A DNA stretch of 64,000 bases from Acidobacteriota bacterium (GCA_016710075.1 JADJLO010000022.1:1-64000); one strand, 5' to 3'; shown: positions 48,461 through 57,863, numbered from the stretch's first letter. A program made the numbers and translations. Notes: a model not told the origin generated them from the letters alone.

Positions 48461-49804
48461 CTACGGGCAATCCGTCACACCCTCTTTGACGAACGACCGA
48501 TACCAGGCTCCCGGGACATATGCCTTTTCAGTCAGGGATGGGAAGCGACCGTCCAGATCGGTTCCGGTAATCGAGAATCTGAAGCGATAAGCCTGCGCGC
48601 CGGATATCTCTCGCTCGTATTTCTCCTTGAGTCCCGGTTGCGAATACGCGCGGGTCTGCAGGCAGAAGGACTTCTTCTGATCATTGTATCCGACTAAATT
48701 CGGGACCATATCGATGACGAATTTGTAATCGGCGCCGGCCTTGTATGACGCCCTTCCGGAGATGAAAAACTGGCCCTGATTTCCGGCGCCGTCCGGCATT
48801 GGCTCGACACTCGACTTATGAACGCGCAAGCTCATCGCTCCCGTGTAGATCGAGGTAATCCGCTCGGGATAAAGCTGCGGGTATGGAGTGTAGTTGCCGT
48901 CAACCGGAAATCTGATTGTAATTTTGAGCCGGATGCCGATCGGATTTCCCTTCTCGGAGAGTAGTTCTTCATCCGCCCAGCCGATAACCTTCGAACGAAT
49001 CACCTTTATTTCGCCGGGAACAGCGGTGTTCGATAACTCCTGAAGCGTCTGGGCATTGATGATCACGTTTGCGGGGTTTTCAGTCTGGACCGATGGAGAC
49101 TCATTGGCCAGAGGCCGGTTGAGCCAGTAGAAGACTCTGTTGTAGACCTTTCCATTGGAATCCCGCCCGCGGGCAAGGAACCTGAAGGGCACTTCCGGGA
49201 TCTCGACCAGCAGGGTGAAACTGGAGGGATTCGAGAAATCGCTCTGCCTGGCTTTCACCTTCGATAATTCCCTGCCCTGCTCATCGACCAGAAGGAACTC
49301 GATGGTGTCGAGGTTGAAGCCGGATGCGAATGCCTGCGCCTGCAGTCTGGAGCCTCGCACAGGCTGAAATCTGTCCAGCGTGTAAATGCCGTTGCGATAA
49401 AAGAACTGCGCGCAGCAGATGTAAAGATCTCCCTGGACATTGGCCGACGCGGTAAAAGCACCTTCACCCGACAGCCGCATTTTCCAGGTGCCCGGCCGCG
49501 GATCCCAGAAGAAAATCGTCTGCTTGTCTGAGCCTTTGGTGACTGAGATATGAGGCTCATCGAGATTGAGCGGGGCTCCCAGCGGAGTGATTATCTGCAG
49601 ATTCAATCTGCCGCTGAACTGCACCGAGAATTGCAGCCTCAGGACGCCGGATTCAACCGGTACTTCGATATCAATCGGCTGCGCGGACAGATTCCCCGCC
49701 TTCACCAGCACAAACTGGGCATTCGGATCATCCTGAGCCGAAACCTGCATTGCCGCAGGGATCAGAAAAAAATAAAGCAACAAAATGGAAAAGATAAACT
49801 TCAT
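48461..49804 (-). CDS. exported beta-rich protein of unknown function
   Basis: 447 residues from ATG 49804 behind AAGGCAG. A signal peptide of about 23 residues ends MQVSAQDDP. The first third resembles a pre-peptidase-like beta sandwich (PVESGVLRLQFSVQF, IFFWDPRPGTWKMRLSG). The middle and C-terminal parts alternate beta strands with few conserved features: ITIRFPVDGNYTPYPQLY and FRFSITGTDLDGRFPS stand out. The overall layout recalls the C-terminal beta domains of von Willebrand A-containing secreted proteins but the VWA domain itself is absent. A cysteine pair CC near 130 may be oxidised. No catalytic residues were found. Downstream of the MFS/GH13 pair on the same strand, so it may belong to that sugar locus. 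Confidence 0.65.
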   Translation of the reverse strand: MKFIFSILLLYFFLIPAAMQVSAQDDPNAQFVLVKAGNLSAQPIDIEVPVESGVLRLQFSVQFSGRLNLQIITPLGAPLNLDEPHISVTKGSDKQTIFFWDPRPGTWKMRLSGEGAFTASANVQGDLYICCAQFFYRNGIYTLDRFQPVRGSRLQAQAFASGFNLDTIEFLLVDEQGRELSKVKARQSDFSNPSSFTLLVEIPEVPFRFLARGRDSNGKVYNRVFYWLNRPLANESPSVQTENPANVIINAQTLQELSNTAVPGEIKVIRSKVIGWADEELLSEKGNPIGIRLKITIRFPVDGNYTPYPQLYPERITSIYTGAMSLRVHKSSVEPMPDGAGNQGQFFISGRASYKAGADYKFVIDMVPNLVGYNDQKKSFCLQTRAYSQPGLKEKYEREISGAQAYRFRFSITGTDLDGRFPSLTEKAYVPGAWYRSFVKEGVTDCP

Positions 49805-49852
49805 TACTGCCTTGTAACTCGTTTCTATAACTTCTCTGGAACCGGCCGCCTG

Positions 49853-51184
49853 TTAGACCGTTGCCGAAGTGAGATTCTTCATCGCCTTTTCAAAACCAAC
49901 ATCTTTCACCCTGACCACGAGCAATGCAGCTATGAGCATGCTGGCACCGCCAAGCATGACAACATAAAGCGGGTTATTCTGAAATACATTTTTCACCAGC
50001 GGCTGAAAAGTCAGCGAAGCGATGATCTCAGGGATGACGATGAAGAAGTTGAAGACACCCATATAGACTCCCATGCGATTGGGCGGCAGGGAGCCCGAAA
50101 GTATCGCATAGGGCATCGAGAGAATCGACGCCCAGGCGATGCCGACTCCGACCATAGTCAACAGCAGTATGTACTGGTCATTGATCAGATATGTCGACAA
50201 CAAACCCAATCCCCCACAGGTCAGGGATAACGCATGAACCGATTTGCGGCCGATGACAAAGGCAATTTTTGGCAGCGCAAACGCTACCAGGAAGCAGACA
50301 ATCGAGTAAACCGCAAAACAGAGGCCTCCCCACTCTCCCCCCTTGCGAAAGAGTTCCGAACCCGCATCTGGGGCTTTGAAAACGTGATAGGAGGTCATCA
50401 GCCCGAAGAACATCCACATGCAGAAGAGCCCCATCCAGGTAAAGATCTGGACGACTGCCAACTGCTTCATTGTGGCAGGCATCTCTTTGACGGCATCGAG
50501 GATCTCTGCAAAAAAGTGACCCAGCCCGCGCTTCCCGGCCTTGAGCTTGTTGAATGCTGCCATGTCTTCAGGCGGGTACTCTTTCGTCGTCAGCACGGTA
50601 TAGAGAACGCAGAGCAGGAAGGCAACTGCGCCCAGCTGGAAAGAGTATTTTACGGTCAGCGAAACCCCGCTTTGAGTGGTGCCCGTGACTCCGAAGCGAG
50701 AAAAGAGGAACGGAAGCAAGTTAGCCACAGTCTGACCGATGCCGATGAAGAATGACTGCATAACAAAACCCGTGGTCCGCTGGCTTTCGGGCAGCTTGTC
50801 GGCGACGAATGCCCTGAATGGCTCCATTGAAATATTGATGCTCGCATCGAGTATCCACAGCAACCCGGCAGCCATCCACAAAAACCTTGAGTTGGGCATG
50901 AGGAAGAGAGCAATGGTGCTCAGGATGGCGCCGACCAGAAAATATGGCCGGCGTCGGCCGAGGCGGTTCCATGTCCTGTCGCTCATCGATCCGATGATCG
51001 GCTGAACCAGCAGACCCGTCATCGGGCCGGCCAGCCAGAGAATGGGAATCTCGTCCGGATTCGCTCCCAGTTGGGAATAGATGCCGCTCATATTGGCAAG
51101 CTGCAAACCCCAGCCAAACTGGATCCCCATAAAACCAAAGCTCATATTCCAGATCTGCCAGAAACTCAATTTCGGTTTTTCCAT
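49853..51184 (-). CDS. MFS sugar transporter (GPH/SLC45-like)
   Basis: About 443 residues; ATG 51184 is chosen over TTG 51187, with AGGAAGGG upstream. Twelve membrane helices are predicted. The motif GSMSDRTWNRLGRRRPYF after helix 2 is the typical MFS loop-2/3 signature, and SMEPFRAFVADKLPESQRTTG marks the GPH/SLC45 group, which carries maltose, sucrose or glycosides with cations. It lies directly downstream of the GH13 enzyme gene (140 bases, with heptamer repeats between), which suggests uptake of maltodextrin or the products of that enzyme. The substrate specificity cannot be read from the sequence. Its downstream neighbour is the secreted beta-rich protein. Confidence 0.88.
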   Translation of the reverse strand: MEKPKLSFWQIWNMSFGFMGIQFGWGLQLANMSGIYSQLGANPDEIPILWLAGPMTGLLVQPIIGSMSDRTWNRLGRRRPYFLVGAILSTIALFLMPNSRFLWMAAGLLWILDASINISMEPFRAFVADKLPESQRTTGFVMQSFFIGIGQTVANLLPFLFSRFGVTGTTQSGVSLTVKYSFQLGAVAFLLCVLYTVLTTKEYPPEDMAAFNKLKAGKRGLGHFFAEILDAVKEMPATMKQLAVVQIFTWMGLFCMWMFFGLMTSYHVFKAPDAGSELFRKGGEWGGLCFAVYSIVCFLVAFALPKIAFVIGRKSVHALSLTCGGLGLLSTYLINDQYILLLTMVGVGIAWASILSMPYAILSGSLPPNRMGVYMGVFNFFIVIPEIIASLTFQPLVKNVFQNNPLYVVMLGGASMLIAALLVVRVKDVGFEKAMKNLTSATV

Positions 51185-51230
51185 CAAGCGCCCTTCCTGG
51201 TTTGATTTTGTCCTACCGCGGAAATTAATA

Positions 51231-51325
51231 GAGTTTGAAGTTTAAAGTTTTAAAGTTTAAAGATTAAAGATTAAAGATTAATTCATGCGGAAGCACCTGG
51301 TCATGATTACTTCTTTAAACTTTTG
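51231..51325. repeat. heptamer array between GH13 and MFS genes
   Basis: Left array 51231-51280 has about seven AAAGTTT/AAAGATT units with one base inserted; a short reverse element CTTTAAACTTTTG lies at 51312-51324, just before the GH13 stop region. It is a degenerate member of the family. Confidence 0.7.
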
Positions 51326-51327
51326 TT

Positions 51328-53280
51328 CTATTCAAGCACCACAGATGAGCGTGAGTCGAGTGTAAAACTAATCCTCCCGTTCTGCACCCTCACTTCGGCG
51401 CCTGATCCAAGGCGGTTTCGCAGCACAGCTCCATCAGCAATCTTGAGGCTCGACGGCAACGCGGCATTGATTGTCACCGGCTTAACATCATTATTGAAAG
51501 CGACGACTACTGTCTTGCGATCGGTGTAGCGGGCGAATGCGTATGTCTGATCTTCGATGGCCAGATGCATCGTCCGTCCCCGTCTGAGCGGTTCGAGTTC
51601 CGCACGGAGTTTGAGCGCCTTCCTGAGATGCTCGAAGACTGACTGTTCCTCGGCGTTTCTGCCCGACGGCTCGAAAGCATTGCGCGCATCTCCGGCCCAG
51701 CCACCGGGGAAATCTCTGCGATTATCCGGATCGTTTCCGCCTCTGATCGCTATCTCGTCACCGTAATAGAGCTGCGGGATGCCGCGATATGTTGCCAGAA
51801 AAGTGAACGCCAGCTTCAAACCGTCAACAGTAGCCCCCCGCTCGTTCATAAACCTGAGCACATCGTGCGATCCGAGCAGCGTCACCAGTCTGTCAGGATC
51901 CGGGTAGAGATAGTCCTGATTCACTATCTCAATCAATTGCCTGATCGACTGGCCTTCACCGAAGACCTTCCGGATGGCGAAATAGAGCGGGTAGTCGAAT
52001 TCGGTGTCGACCTTTGAATCGATTCCGTCAAACCGTTTTACGCCACCCTGGAAAAATGCGACTTGAGAAGGCAGGCCATCGAGCGTTTCGCCGACAACAT
52101 TCACGTTCGGATACTCGCGCTTGATGGCGGTCATCCACTCGCGCCAGAATTTACGTGGCACGTATGGCAATGTGTCCTGGCGTATGGCATCCATGCCCGA
52201 CACTCCAATCCACCAGAGCGTATTCTGAATGATGTATTTCGCGGCTTCGGGGTCATTCTGGTTCATGTCCGGAAGAATATCCACAAACCAGCCATCCAGA
52301 ACCGGCTTCAAAAGCTCTTGACTGGCATATTTATCCATCAGCAAATGGGTCTGCCAGTTCTCCGCCAGGTGATTAGTCTGAGTACCGTTGAACCAGGTCG
52401 GCGTCGGTGAATCGGTTACCCAGGGATGAAACGGGCCACTGTGATTGGCCACCTGATCCTGTATGATTTTGATTCCGATTCTGTGCGCTGCCTGAACCAG
52501 CTCCTTCAATTTATCAAGATCCCCGAAATGCTCCTCGACAGAGTAAAAATCCACCGCTCCATAACCGTGATAGTCGGTGACAGGCTTATTGGGCCCGCCG
52601 GGTACTTCGGGATACTGCTCCCGCTGGTTGAGACTGTCGTTGTTGTTGTATATCGGGTTGAGCCAGATGGCGGTGACTCCAAGCTCCTTAAGATATGGCA
52701 GCTTATCGATCACGCCCTGGAGATCGCCCCCGTGATAATACCGCGCCTTTGAGCGATCGGTGATCCCTCTGGATACTTGAGGGTCGTCATTGGACGCATC
52801 TCCATTGGCGAAACGATCCGGCATGATCAGGTAGATCACATCGTCCTGATTGAATCCCTGAAAATTCCCAGTCCTTGGCAATGGAGCGATCAGGTCGAAC
52901 GGAGCCTGGGCCGTACCCGCCGGCGTGACGATTTTTACCGGATACGAGCCGGGTCGCACAAGCCGATCGATAATCACATCGGCAAACAGATATGTCCCGG
53001 CATCATTCACCCGGATGTTGCTCAGACGAATTCCGCGCTTGACGGCTTCTACCCTGGCCGATTTCAGGTTCTTTCCGCGAATCATCAGCCTCAGCGGACT
53101 GCCGGCAACTCCGATCGAATGACCTGCCCACCAGTTGGGCGGCTCGACTTTAAGAACCTCGGGTTTTTCCAGGCCCTGAGCAAAAACTGCCGCGGTAAAT
53201 ACCGGCATTGCCAGAATCAGCAGCACACGGATCAGATTTCCCGCCACCAACGGAAGATTATTTCTTAAGCTTCGCTTCAT
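51328..53280 (-). CDS. GH13 neopullulanase/cyclomaltodextrinase-like, exported
   Basis: 650 residues from ATG 53280. A signal peptide (about 12-35, ending AVFAQGLEKP) is followed by a beta-sandwich N-domain typical of cyclomaltodextrinase (GHSIGVAGSPLRLMIRGKN) and then the (beta/alpha)8 amylase domain. The four conserved regions are visible: DQVANHSG, GMDAIRQD (nucleophile Asp), VVGETLDG (acid Glu) and LLGSHDVL (transition-state Asp). A GDEIAIRGGNDPDNRRDFPG loop and a C-terminal beta domain close it. The enzyme should cut alpha-1,4 (and perhaps 1,6) glucans or cyclodextrins in the periplasm. The following MFS gene would import the products. The family match to SusA/neopullulanase is good. Confidence 0.93.
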   Translation of the reverse strand: MKRSLRNNLPLVAGNLIRVLLILAMPVFTAAVFAQGLEKPEVLKVEPPNWWAGHSIGVAGSPLRLMIRGKNLKSARVEAVKRGIRLSNIRVNDAGTYLFADVIIDRLVRPGSYPVKIVTPAGTAQAPFDLIAPLPRTGNFQGFNQDDVIYLIMPDRFANGDASNDDPQVSRGITDRSKARYYHGGDLQGVIDKLPYLKELGVTAIWLNPIYNNNDSLNQREQYPEVPGGPNKPVTDYHGYGAVDFYSVEEHFGDLDKLKELVQAAHRIGIKIIQDQVANHSGPFHPWVTDSPTPTWFNGTQTNHLAENWQTHLLMDKYASQELLKPVLDGWFVDILPDMNQNDPEAAKYIIQNTLWWIGVSGMDAIRQDTLPYVPRKFWREWMTAIKREYPNVNVVGETLDGLPSQVAFFQGGVKRFDGIDSKVDTEFDYPLYFAIRKVFGEGQSIRQLIEIVNQDYLYPDPDRLVTLLGSHDVLRFMNERGATVDGLKLAFTFLATYRGIPQLYYGDEIAIRGGNDPDNRRDFPGGWAGDARNAFEPSGRNAEEQSVFEHLRKALKLRAELEPLRRGRTMHLAIEDQTYAFARYTDRKTVVVAFNNDVKPVTINAALPSSLKIADGAVLRNRLGSGAEVRVQNGRISFTLDSRSSVVLE

Positions 53281-53546
53281 GATCTGATGACCTTCTCCTG
53301 CATTCGGATTTACCGCATCAAGCGGTTCTCATCCATTTTTCTCGGCTATCCAGCCTGAATATGATCTCTTGTATTTTGCATTTTCATGCCTTGATTTTTG
53401 CCGGCGAAGTTTAACATTGAGCAGGGTAAATTGCCATCCGGGCTCTGCTCCACTGTTTTTGATCCGCTCTTTTGCGTGATAAGACAGGAAGCTCCGGATG
53501 AACCTTTCAGTCTGAATATTGTGCTTTTCAGCATTGGTGTTAGAGA

Positions 53547-53558
53547 TAACACGTGTTA
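53547..53558. promoter_or_regulatory. 12-bp perfect palindrome upstream of the response regulator
   Basis: TAACACGTGTTA is self-complementary. A direct repeat GTGTTAGA starts at 53537 and again at 53553. It lies 55 bases ahead of the start at 53613, in the 332-base gap that starts at 53281. It looks like an operator site. Nothing else was recognised in the gap. Confidence 0.4.
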
Positions 53559-53612
53559 GATTGCTTGAGTATGGTTAGCCTCTAACTTATGGTTTTTTCA
53601 GGAGGAATCGGC

Positions 53613-53990
53613 ATGTCGCAAAGAGTGTTGATTGCAGATGACGACAATGATGCCAGAGTGCTTTGGAGAGTGGTCGCCGAAGAGGAGAACCTCGTGGTCA
53701 CTGAAGCATCGGATGGCCGTGAGGCGATGGACATCCTGAATAAGGATACAGACTTCTCCCTGATTATTCTTGATGTCATGATGCCTTATGCCGACGGTTA
53801 TGAAGTCCTCAGGTACGTCCGGGATACAGAAGCGATTAAAGATAAACCCGTGATTATTTCAACCGCCGACAGGACAACCCGCGGACTGGCGAATATACCC
53901 ATCGACGGCAAAACGTTCTTCATCAACAAGGCTTCGGGGCTGGAAAATATGAAGCGCGGCATTCTCAATGCACTGTCGATATTGCAGTAG
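53613..53990 (+). CDS. single-domain response regulator
   Basis: 125 residues from ATG 53613 with AGGAGGAATC upstream; an in-frame ATG at 53589 would hold that ribosome site. It has the full receiver fold with acidic pocket D9, D10 and phosphoacceptor D54 in IILDVMMPYADGYEVL, a Thr or Ser in IISTADRT and the lysine in INKASG near 106. There is no output domain. Such regulators act by binding other proteins or pass phosphate in relays. No histidine kinase gene is nearby. The next gene, a subtilase, starts 60 bases later on the same strand and may be part of the same transcript. Confidence 0.93.
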   Translation: MSQRVLIADDDNDARVLWRVVAEEENLVVTEASDGREAMDILNKDTDFSLIILDVMMPYADGYEVLRYVRDTEAIKDKPVIISTADRTTRGLANIPIDGKTFFINKASGLENMKRGILNALSILQ

Positions 53991-54050
53991 CTGTTAATAA
54001 TCCGTAACAGGCCTTTTCAACTCACTTTTCCTTACTTTATTTAAATCGAA

Positions 54051-55331
54051 ATGTCACTTGGGTTGTGTCCACTGTGCCGTCGGACAGGAGTACGGCGCAT
54101 ACTGGAAGCTGATGAAGCGCTGCTCTCATTGATTCAGGCGAACGAGCCTGGATGGAGTGTGGATCAGGGCCTGTGCCAGCCATGCTTCAATCTTTTCAAG
54201 GGGGCCAGGGACAGACTCAGAGCCAATCCCAACATTTTTGGCGAGAAGGGATATCGTATTCTGCCGACGCCGCTCAGGGTCGGAGCGGACGAAAAATTCA
54301 CGGGACGCGGCGTCACCATTGCTTTTCTCGATTCCGGCTTTTACCCGCATCCAGATCTTGTCGAGCCTGCAAACAGGATCCTTCGTTACGTCAATATTGC
54401 CGACCCGAATTACGACGAAAACGAGTTTTACTCGCCGAACGATTCATCCTGGCATGGAATGATGACGTCTGTAGTTGCGGCCGGCAACGGCCACCTCTCC
54501 GGCGGACATTATCGCGGGCTGGCGTCAGGCGCCAATGTCGTGCTGCTCAAGGTCGGATCGGCCACCCGCATCCTCCACGATGACATCAGGAAGGGGCTTG
54601 AATGGGTTCTGGAGAACCGCATGGAATACAACATCCGTGTGGTCAACATATCCTGCGCCGGGGATTATGAAGAATCCTACCTGACAGACGACCTGTCGCA
54701 GGCGGCCGAAAGCGTGGTCAGATCAGGAATCGTCGTGGTTTGTGCCGCAGGAAATGCGGGCAACTCAGCCGAACATCCGGTTCTTCCTCCCGGTTCGGCG
54801 CCATCCGTCATCACAGTCGGCGGCTTCAACGACAAAAACACCCTCGAATTAAGCGACAATGATTCGTACCATTCATCCTATGGGCCGACAATTGACGGCC
54901 TTCAGAAACCTGAGGTAGTGGCACCAAGCATCTTCCTTGCCGCCCCGATTCTTCCCGGAACTCCAACTGCTGCTGAAGCGGGGTTCTTTCAGAAGCTCAG
55001 TGAGGCAACCGACAGCGATATTCGTGAAGTTCTGAAAGCCAATCCCGGCATCGATATGGATATCGATGCCGCCAGTGAATTGCCCGTTTACCTGATACGT
55101 GATGCGAATGTGATCAGCGGCTATTACAAGCACGTTGACGGAACCAGCTTTGCCGCTCCGATAGTCTCTTCGGTCGTCGCTCAAATGATCGAAGCCAATC
55201 CCAAACTGACTCCTCAGCAGGTCAAACGACTTCTGATAAACACGGCAATCAGGTTGCAGAGAGTCCCTGCTGAGCGCCAGGGATGGGGCACCATCATTCC
55301 CGCTCGCGCCGTCGAACGAGCAATGCAGTAA
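54051..55331 (+). CDS. S8 subtilisin-like peptidase with N-terminal zinc ribbon, cytoplasmic
   Basis: 426 residues from ATG 54051. It has no signal peptide. The N-terminus carries two CxxC pairs (CPLC near 6-9, CQPC near 42-45) that may bind zinc. The subtilase triad follows: Asp in FLDSGFYPHPDL, His in SWHGMMTSV and Ser in VDGTSFAAPI. Between them an insertion (about 300-360) with many acidic residues separates the last two motifs. Most bacterial S8 proteases are exported; one without signal peptide, with a zinc ribbon and next to a response regulator, could act inside the cell in a regulated step. This link is inferred. The following two small ORFs are packed close behind. Confidence 0.88.
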   Translation: MSLGLCPLCRRTGVRRILEADEALLSLIQANEPGWSVDQGLCQPCFNLFKGARDRLRANPNIFGEKGYRILPTPLRVGADEKFTGRGVTIAFLDSGFYPHPDLVEPANRILRYVNIADPNYDENEFYSPNDSSWHGMMTSVVAAGNGHLSGGHYRGLASGANVVLLKVGSATRILHDDIRKGLEWVLENRMEYNIRVVNISCAGDYEESYLTDDLSQAAESVVRSGIVVVCAAGNAGNSAEHPVLPPGSAPSVITVGGFNDKNTLELSDNDSYHSSYGPTIDGLQKPEVVAPSIFLAAPILPGTPTAAEAGFFQKLSEATDSDIREVLKANPGIDMDIDAASELPVYLIRDANVISGYYKHVDGTSFAAPIVSSVVAQMIEANPKLTPQQVKRLLINTAIRLQRVPAERQGWGTIIPARAVERAMQ

Positions 55332-55361
55332 CCAACCAGACAACCATGAAGGCGAAAAAAC

Positions 55362-55445
55362 ATGACCGACATGCACAAAGTTATAAACTGGATGGCCATC
55401 ATCTTTCTGCTGCCCGCAACTATTTTCTATGGTTTACGCAGATGA
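55362..55445 (+). CDS. 27-residue single-TM small protein
   Basis: The frame ATG 55362 to TGA 55445 encodes a 27-residue peptide with one hydrophobic helix (INWMAIIFLLPATIFYGL) flanked by basic residues, preceded by AAGGCG. Its stop overlaps the start of the next small frame by ATGA, which suggests translational coupling, or a frameshift joining the two into one three-helix protein. No family is recognised. Confidence 0.4.
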   Translation: MTDMHKVINWMAIIFLLPATIFYGLRR

Positions 55446-55663
55446 TCAAAGAAAAGATAAGAAGAAATAAGATTCCCAATGAGATTCTGTTAGTGGGATG
55501 TCTTTATGCCTCGATCTGGGTCAGCCTGATCAGGAACAATGCCGGCAAAGGGACCGGTTGGATCAACTGGTCATTGCTGGTCATTCAATTCATCCTGATT
55601 GTCTTCCTTTTCAAGAAACTATGGAGATCGAAGAAGATATTTCCGACCTCCGATAAAGTCTAA
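55442..55663 (+). CDS. 73-residue membrane protein
   Basis: The frame from ATG 55442 (overlapping the previous TGA) gives 73 residues. Two hydrophobic helices, NEILLVGCLYASIWVSLI and INWSLLVIQFILIVFLFKK, are separated by a short polar loop with a run of basic residues at the end. It may be a subunit or toxin-like peptide of the membrane, but no family is known to me. The same frame extends upstream to about 55283 inside the subtilase gene; the ATGA overlap makes the shorter start more likely. Confidence 0.45.
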   Translation: MIKEKIRRNKIPNEILLVGCLYASIWVSLIRNNAGKGTGWINWSLLVIQFILIVFLFKKLWRSKKIFPTSDKV

Positions 55664-55664
55664 A

Positions 55665-55792
55665 GGGAAGTTCAAAGTCTAAAGTTCAAAGTTCAAAGTT
55701 CAAAGTTTAAAGAGATGAAGCCAATCTCCCTTTTTAGTATTCTGGTCACCTCTTTAAACTTTAGACTTTAAACTTTTGAACTTTAAACTCCC
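55665..55792. repeat. inverted pair of heptamer arrays
   Basis: Left array 55665-55714 has six AAAGTYY units starting GGGAAGTTC; right array 55750-55792 has about five ACTTTRR units ending AACTCCC. The outer GGGA and TCCC and the inner AGAG/CTCT pair as well. It fills the gap between the small membrane ORF and the NYN gene. Confidence 0.8.
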
Positions 55793-55813
55793 TGAGTCAG
55801 GCAGTTCTGCGTT

Positions 55814-56290
55814 ATGTATCTCATTGACGGCAACAATGTGATGGGTCAAAGAGTCGGCTGGCATCGTGACAAGGCCGCGGCGCGGCGCCTGCTGCTTGAA
55901 CAACTGGCGCACTTTGTGAAGTTGAAAAAGGTCCGTGTCTCGGTTGTCTTCGATGGAGCGCCAGAGAGCGGCTTTCCAGACGGCTCGAGTTTTCAGGGAG
56001 TCAAAGTATTCTACTCAAAGCAGGGATCGGACGCAGACTCAAGAATCATAGAGTTTGTCGAGGGCGAGCGGAACCGCAAGAACATGATGGTTATTACGTC
56101 GGACGGGCAGCTCGCGTCCAGAGTTCGGGCCTGCGGTGTGAGAGTGACGCGATCGGGCGAATTCCGCGCGGTGCTCGATCAGATGCCTGCCGTGATCGCT
56201 CAAGGTGAAGACCCTTCGGTTAAAGGCAGTGAAATAAAAGACTGGATGCGGTATTTCGGTGCAAGCGATGACGACAACGAATCTGATTAA
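55814..56290 (+). CDS. NYN-domain ribonuclease-like protein, YacP-like
   Basis: 158 residues from ATG 55814. It opens MYLIDGNNVMG, the first acidic strand of NYN/PIN-like nucleases, and has VVFDGAPESG and GSDADSRIIEFVE with the further acidic residues, then VITSDGQLASRVRACGV, the last conserved Asp strand. The family binds metal and cuts RNA; YacP (Rae1) in Bacillus cuts mRNA inside the ribosome. The C-terminal 40 residues are acidic and non-conserved. The next gene starts 22 bases later. Identity of the RNA substrate is unknown. Confidence 0.85.
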   Translation: MYLIDGNNVMGQRVGWHRDKAAARRLLLEQLAHFVKLKKVRVSVVFDGAPESGFPDGSSFQGVKVFYSKQGSDADSRIIEFVEGERNRKNMMVITSDGQLASRVRACGVRVTRSGEFRAVLDQMPAVIAQGEDPSVKGSEIKDWMRYFGASDDDNESD

Positions 56291-56311
56291 GAATTCTGAT
56301 TCCCTCTGCCT

Positions 56312-57768
56312 ATGAACCGCACTTATTCCGGCAAACTCCTGGTAATTTTCTATCTTTGCCTGTGTGCCATTGGCGGCGTTGCCATGGCCTTGCTTTATGA
56401 CGACAGTTGCCAGCAGGATGGTGGGCTGCATTTCCTTTTCGCCAAATGGGCCTGGACGCATCACGGGCTCTTTGTCGGCGTCTGGTCCAGGCCGCTTTTA
56501 CGACAATTTACGCCATCCCGGCATTGATCGGTTATCGCGCAGCGAGAATCTTCACAGTCATCGTCTGCCTCAATATCGCCTGGCAGACTTACAAGCTGGC
56601 ATCCGATTTAAAAATCGATCGCTCGCCGATCGCTATTCTTTTTATCTGGCTTCAACCGTCATTCTTTCTCTTCAGCGCGGACAATCTGACAGAACCGATT
56701 TTTGCCCTGGTTTTTGTCATAGCTCTCAGGCTGCATCTCAGTGGTCATAAAAACGCCGGGATGTTTGTCGCGTCCTTGATGATTCTGGCCCGGCCCGAGG
56801 GATTTTTTCTGGGCGTACTTTGGGGGATCTGGATTCTTCGAGACGCATGGAAAGACTCTTTGGGAGACTTGAAAGCTTTTGCCACAAATGCCGGAAGGGC
56901 ATCATTGCTTGCCTCCGGGGGATTGATCTGGTGGCTTGCGGCGCTGCTGATCACGGGCGATCCTCTCTTTATCAAAAACAACTGGCCTCCAAACTGGCCG
57001 ATGACCGGAACGATATACGGCGCCGCAGGTTTGATTGCTTACCCGATCAGGCTGCCTGAAATTGTCGGGCCATTTCTGCTCCCGCTATTTATTTACGGTC
57101 TGGTTTCGCTGATCAGACGGCGGCAGCTCGGCGCCATCACCTCGTCATTTCTACTCTTCTTCATTCTACATACTTTTTTACGGGCATTCGGGCTGCTCGG
57201 ATCTGCGGGTTATCCGAGGTATCTGGTGGCGATTTCTCCGGCCATAGCGCTGATCACACTGACAGGATGGAACAAACTGGCAGATCTTTTTTCAGGTATG
57301 ACCAGGTGGATCGCGATCAGTTGCGCGGTCGTGATTTTAGCCCTCTCAGGTTACATCAATTTCGTCTATGCCGATGGAGCGGAATGGTCCAGAGATGCCG
57401 TTGCGATTAACCAACTTCATCAATGGTTCACCGATAATCCTCAGCCGGTCAACAAACTGATATTCAGCGAACCCTACAGTTGTATTATTTTCAACCGTGA
57501 TCCATGGGAGAACATGAGCTTCACCCTGAATCGTGACCTGGATTTGAAGACGCTTGCGCAGTCACCGCCGGGAACGCTTGTTGTCTGGGATGAGAAGGTA
57601 GGGCCGAAATGGTATGGATTGAGGGCTGAAGACTTCGAGGCTGCGGGATTCAGCAGGATATACTCAAAAAGCTTCGTGCTCAGGGGTCGAATCCTCGACC
57701 GCTCATGGTTTGGATTCGGAGGCCCAAGGCACCAGACCTTTTACCTGCTCTATAAAAAGGGAGTTTAA
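56312..57768 (+). CDS. multi-TM glycosyltransferase-like (GT39/ArnT-like) protein, frameshifted
   Basis: The N-terminus begins at ATG 56312 with a membrane helix (LLVIFYLCLCAIGGVAMALL) and DDGGLHFLFAKW-like luminal residues. After WSRP the frame fails in a T4 run (56496-56499); one extra T continues LFTTIYAIPALIGYRAARIF in the frame that ends at 57768. The corrected length is about 485. Nine or more membrane helices are predicted, and the ARPEGFFLG loop plus large C-terminal loop recall dolichyl-phosphate-mannose-like glycosyltransferases of the GT-C fold, though the usual acidic DD or DE pair is not obvious. Such enzymes move sugars from polyprenyl carriers to lipids or proteins at the outer face. 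The stop codon lies inside a heptamer array. Confidence 0.7.
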
Positions 57769-57862
57769 AGTTTAAAGGCATGAAATAATTGCTCGTGGCG
57801 ATCCTTAGCCGCACTTGAAATATCAAGCTTTAAACTTTAAACCCTTAAACTTTAAACTTTTT
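57761..57862. repeat. inverted pair of heptamer arrays, one overlapping a stop codon
   Basis: Left arm 57761-57778 (GAGTTTAAAGTTTAAAGG) contains the stop codon of the preceding membrane protein at 57766-57768. Right arm 57827-57862 has about four ACTTTAA-like units and ends in TTTTTA. It lies between two convergent genes and could form a bidirectional terminator. Confidence 0.75.
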
Positions 57863-57863
57863 A

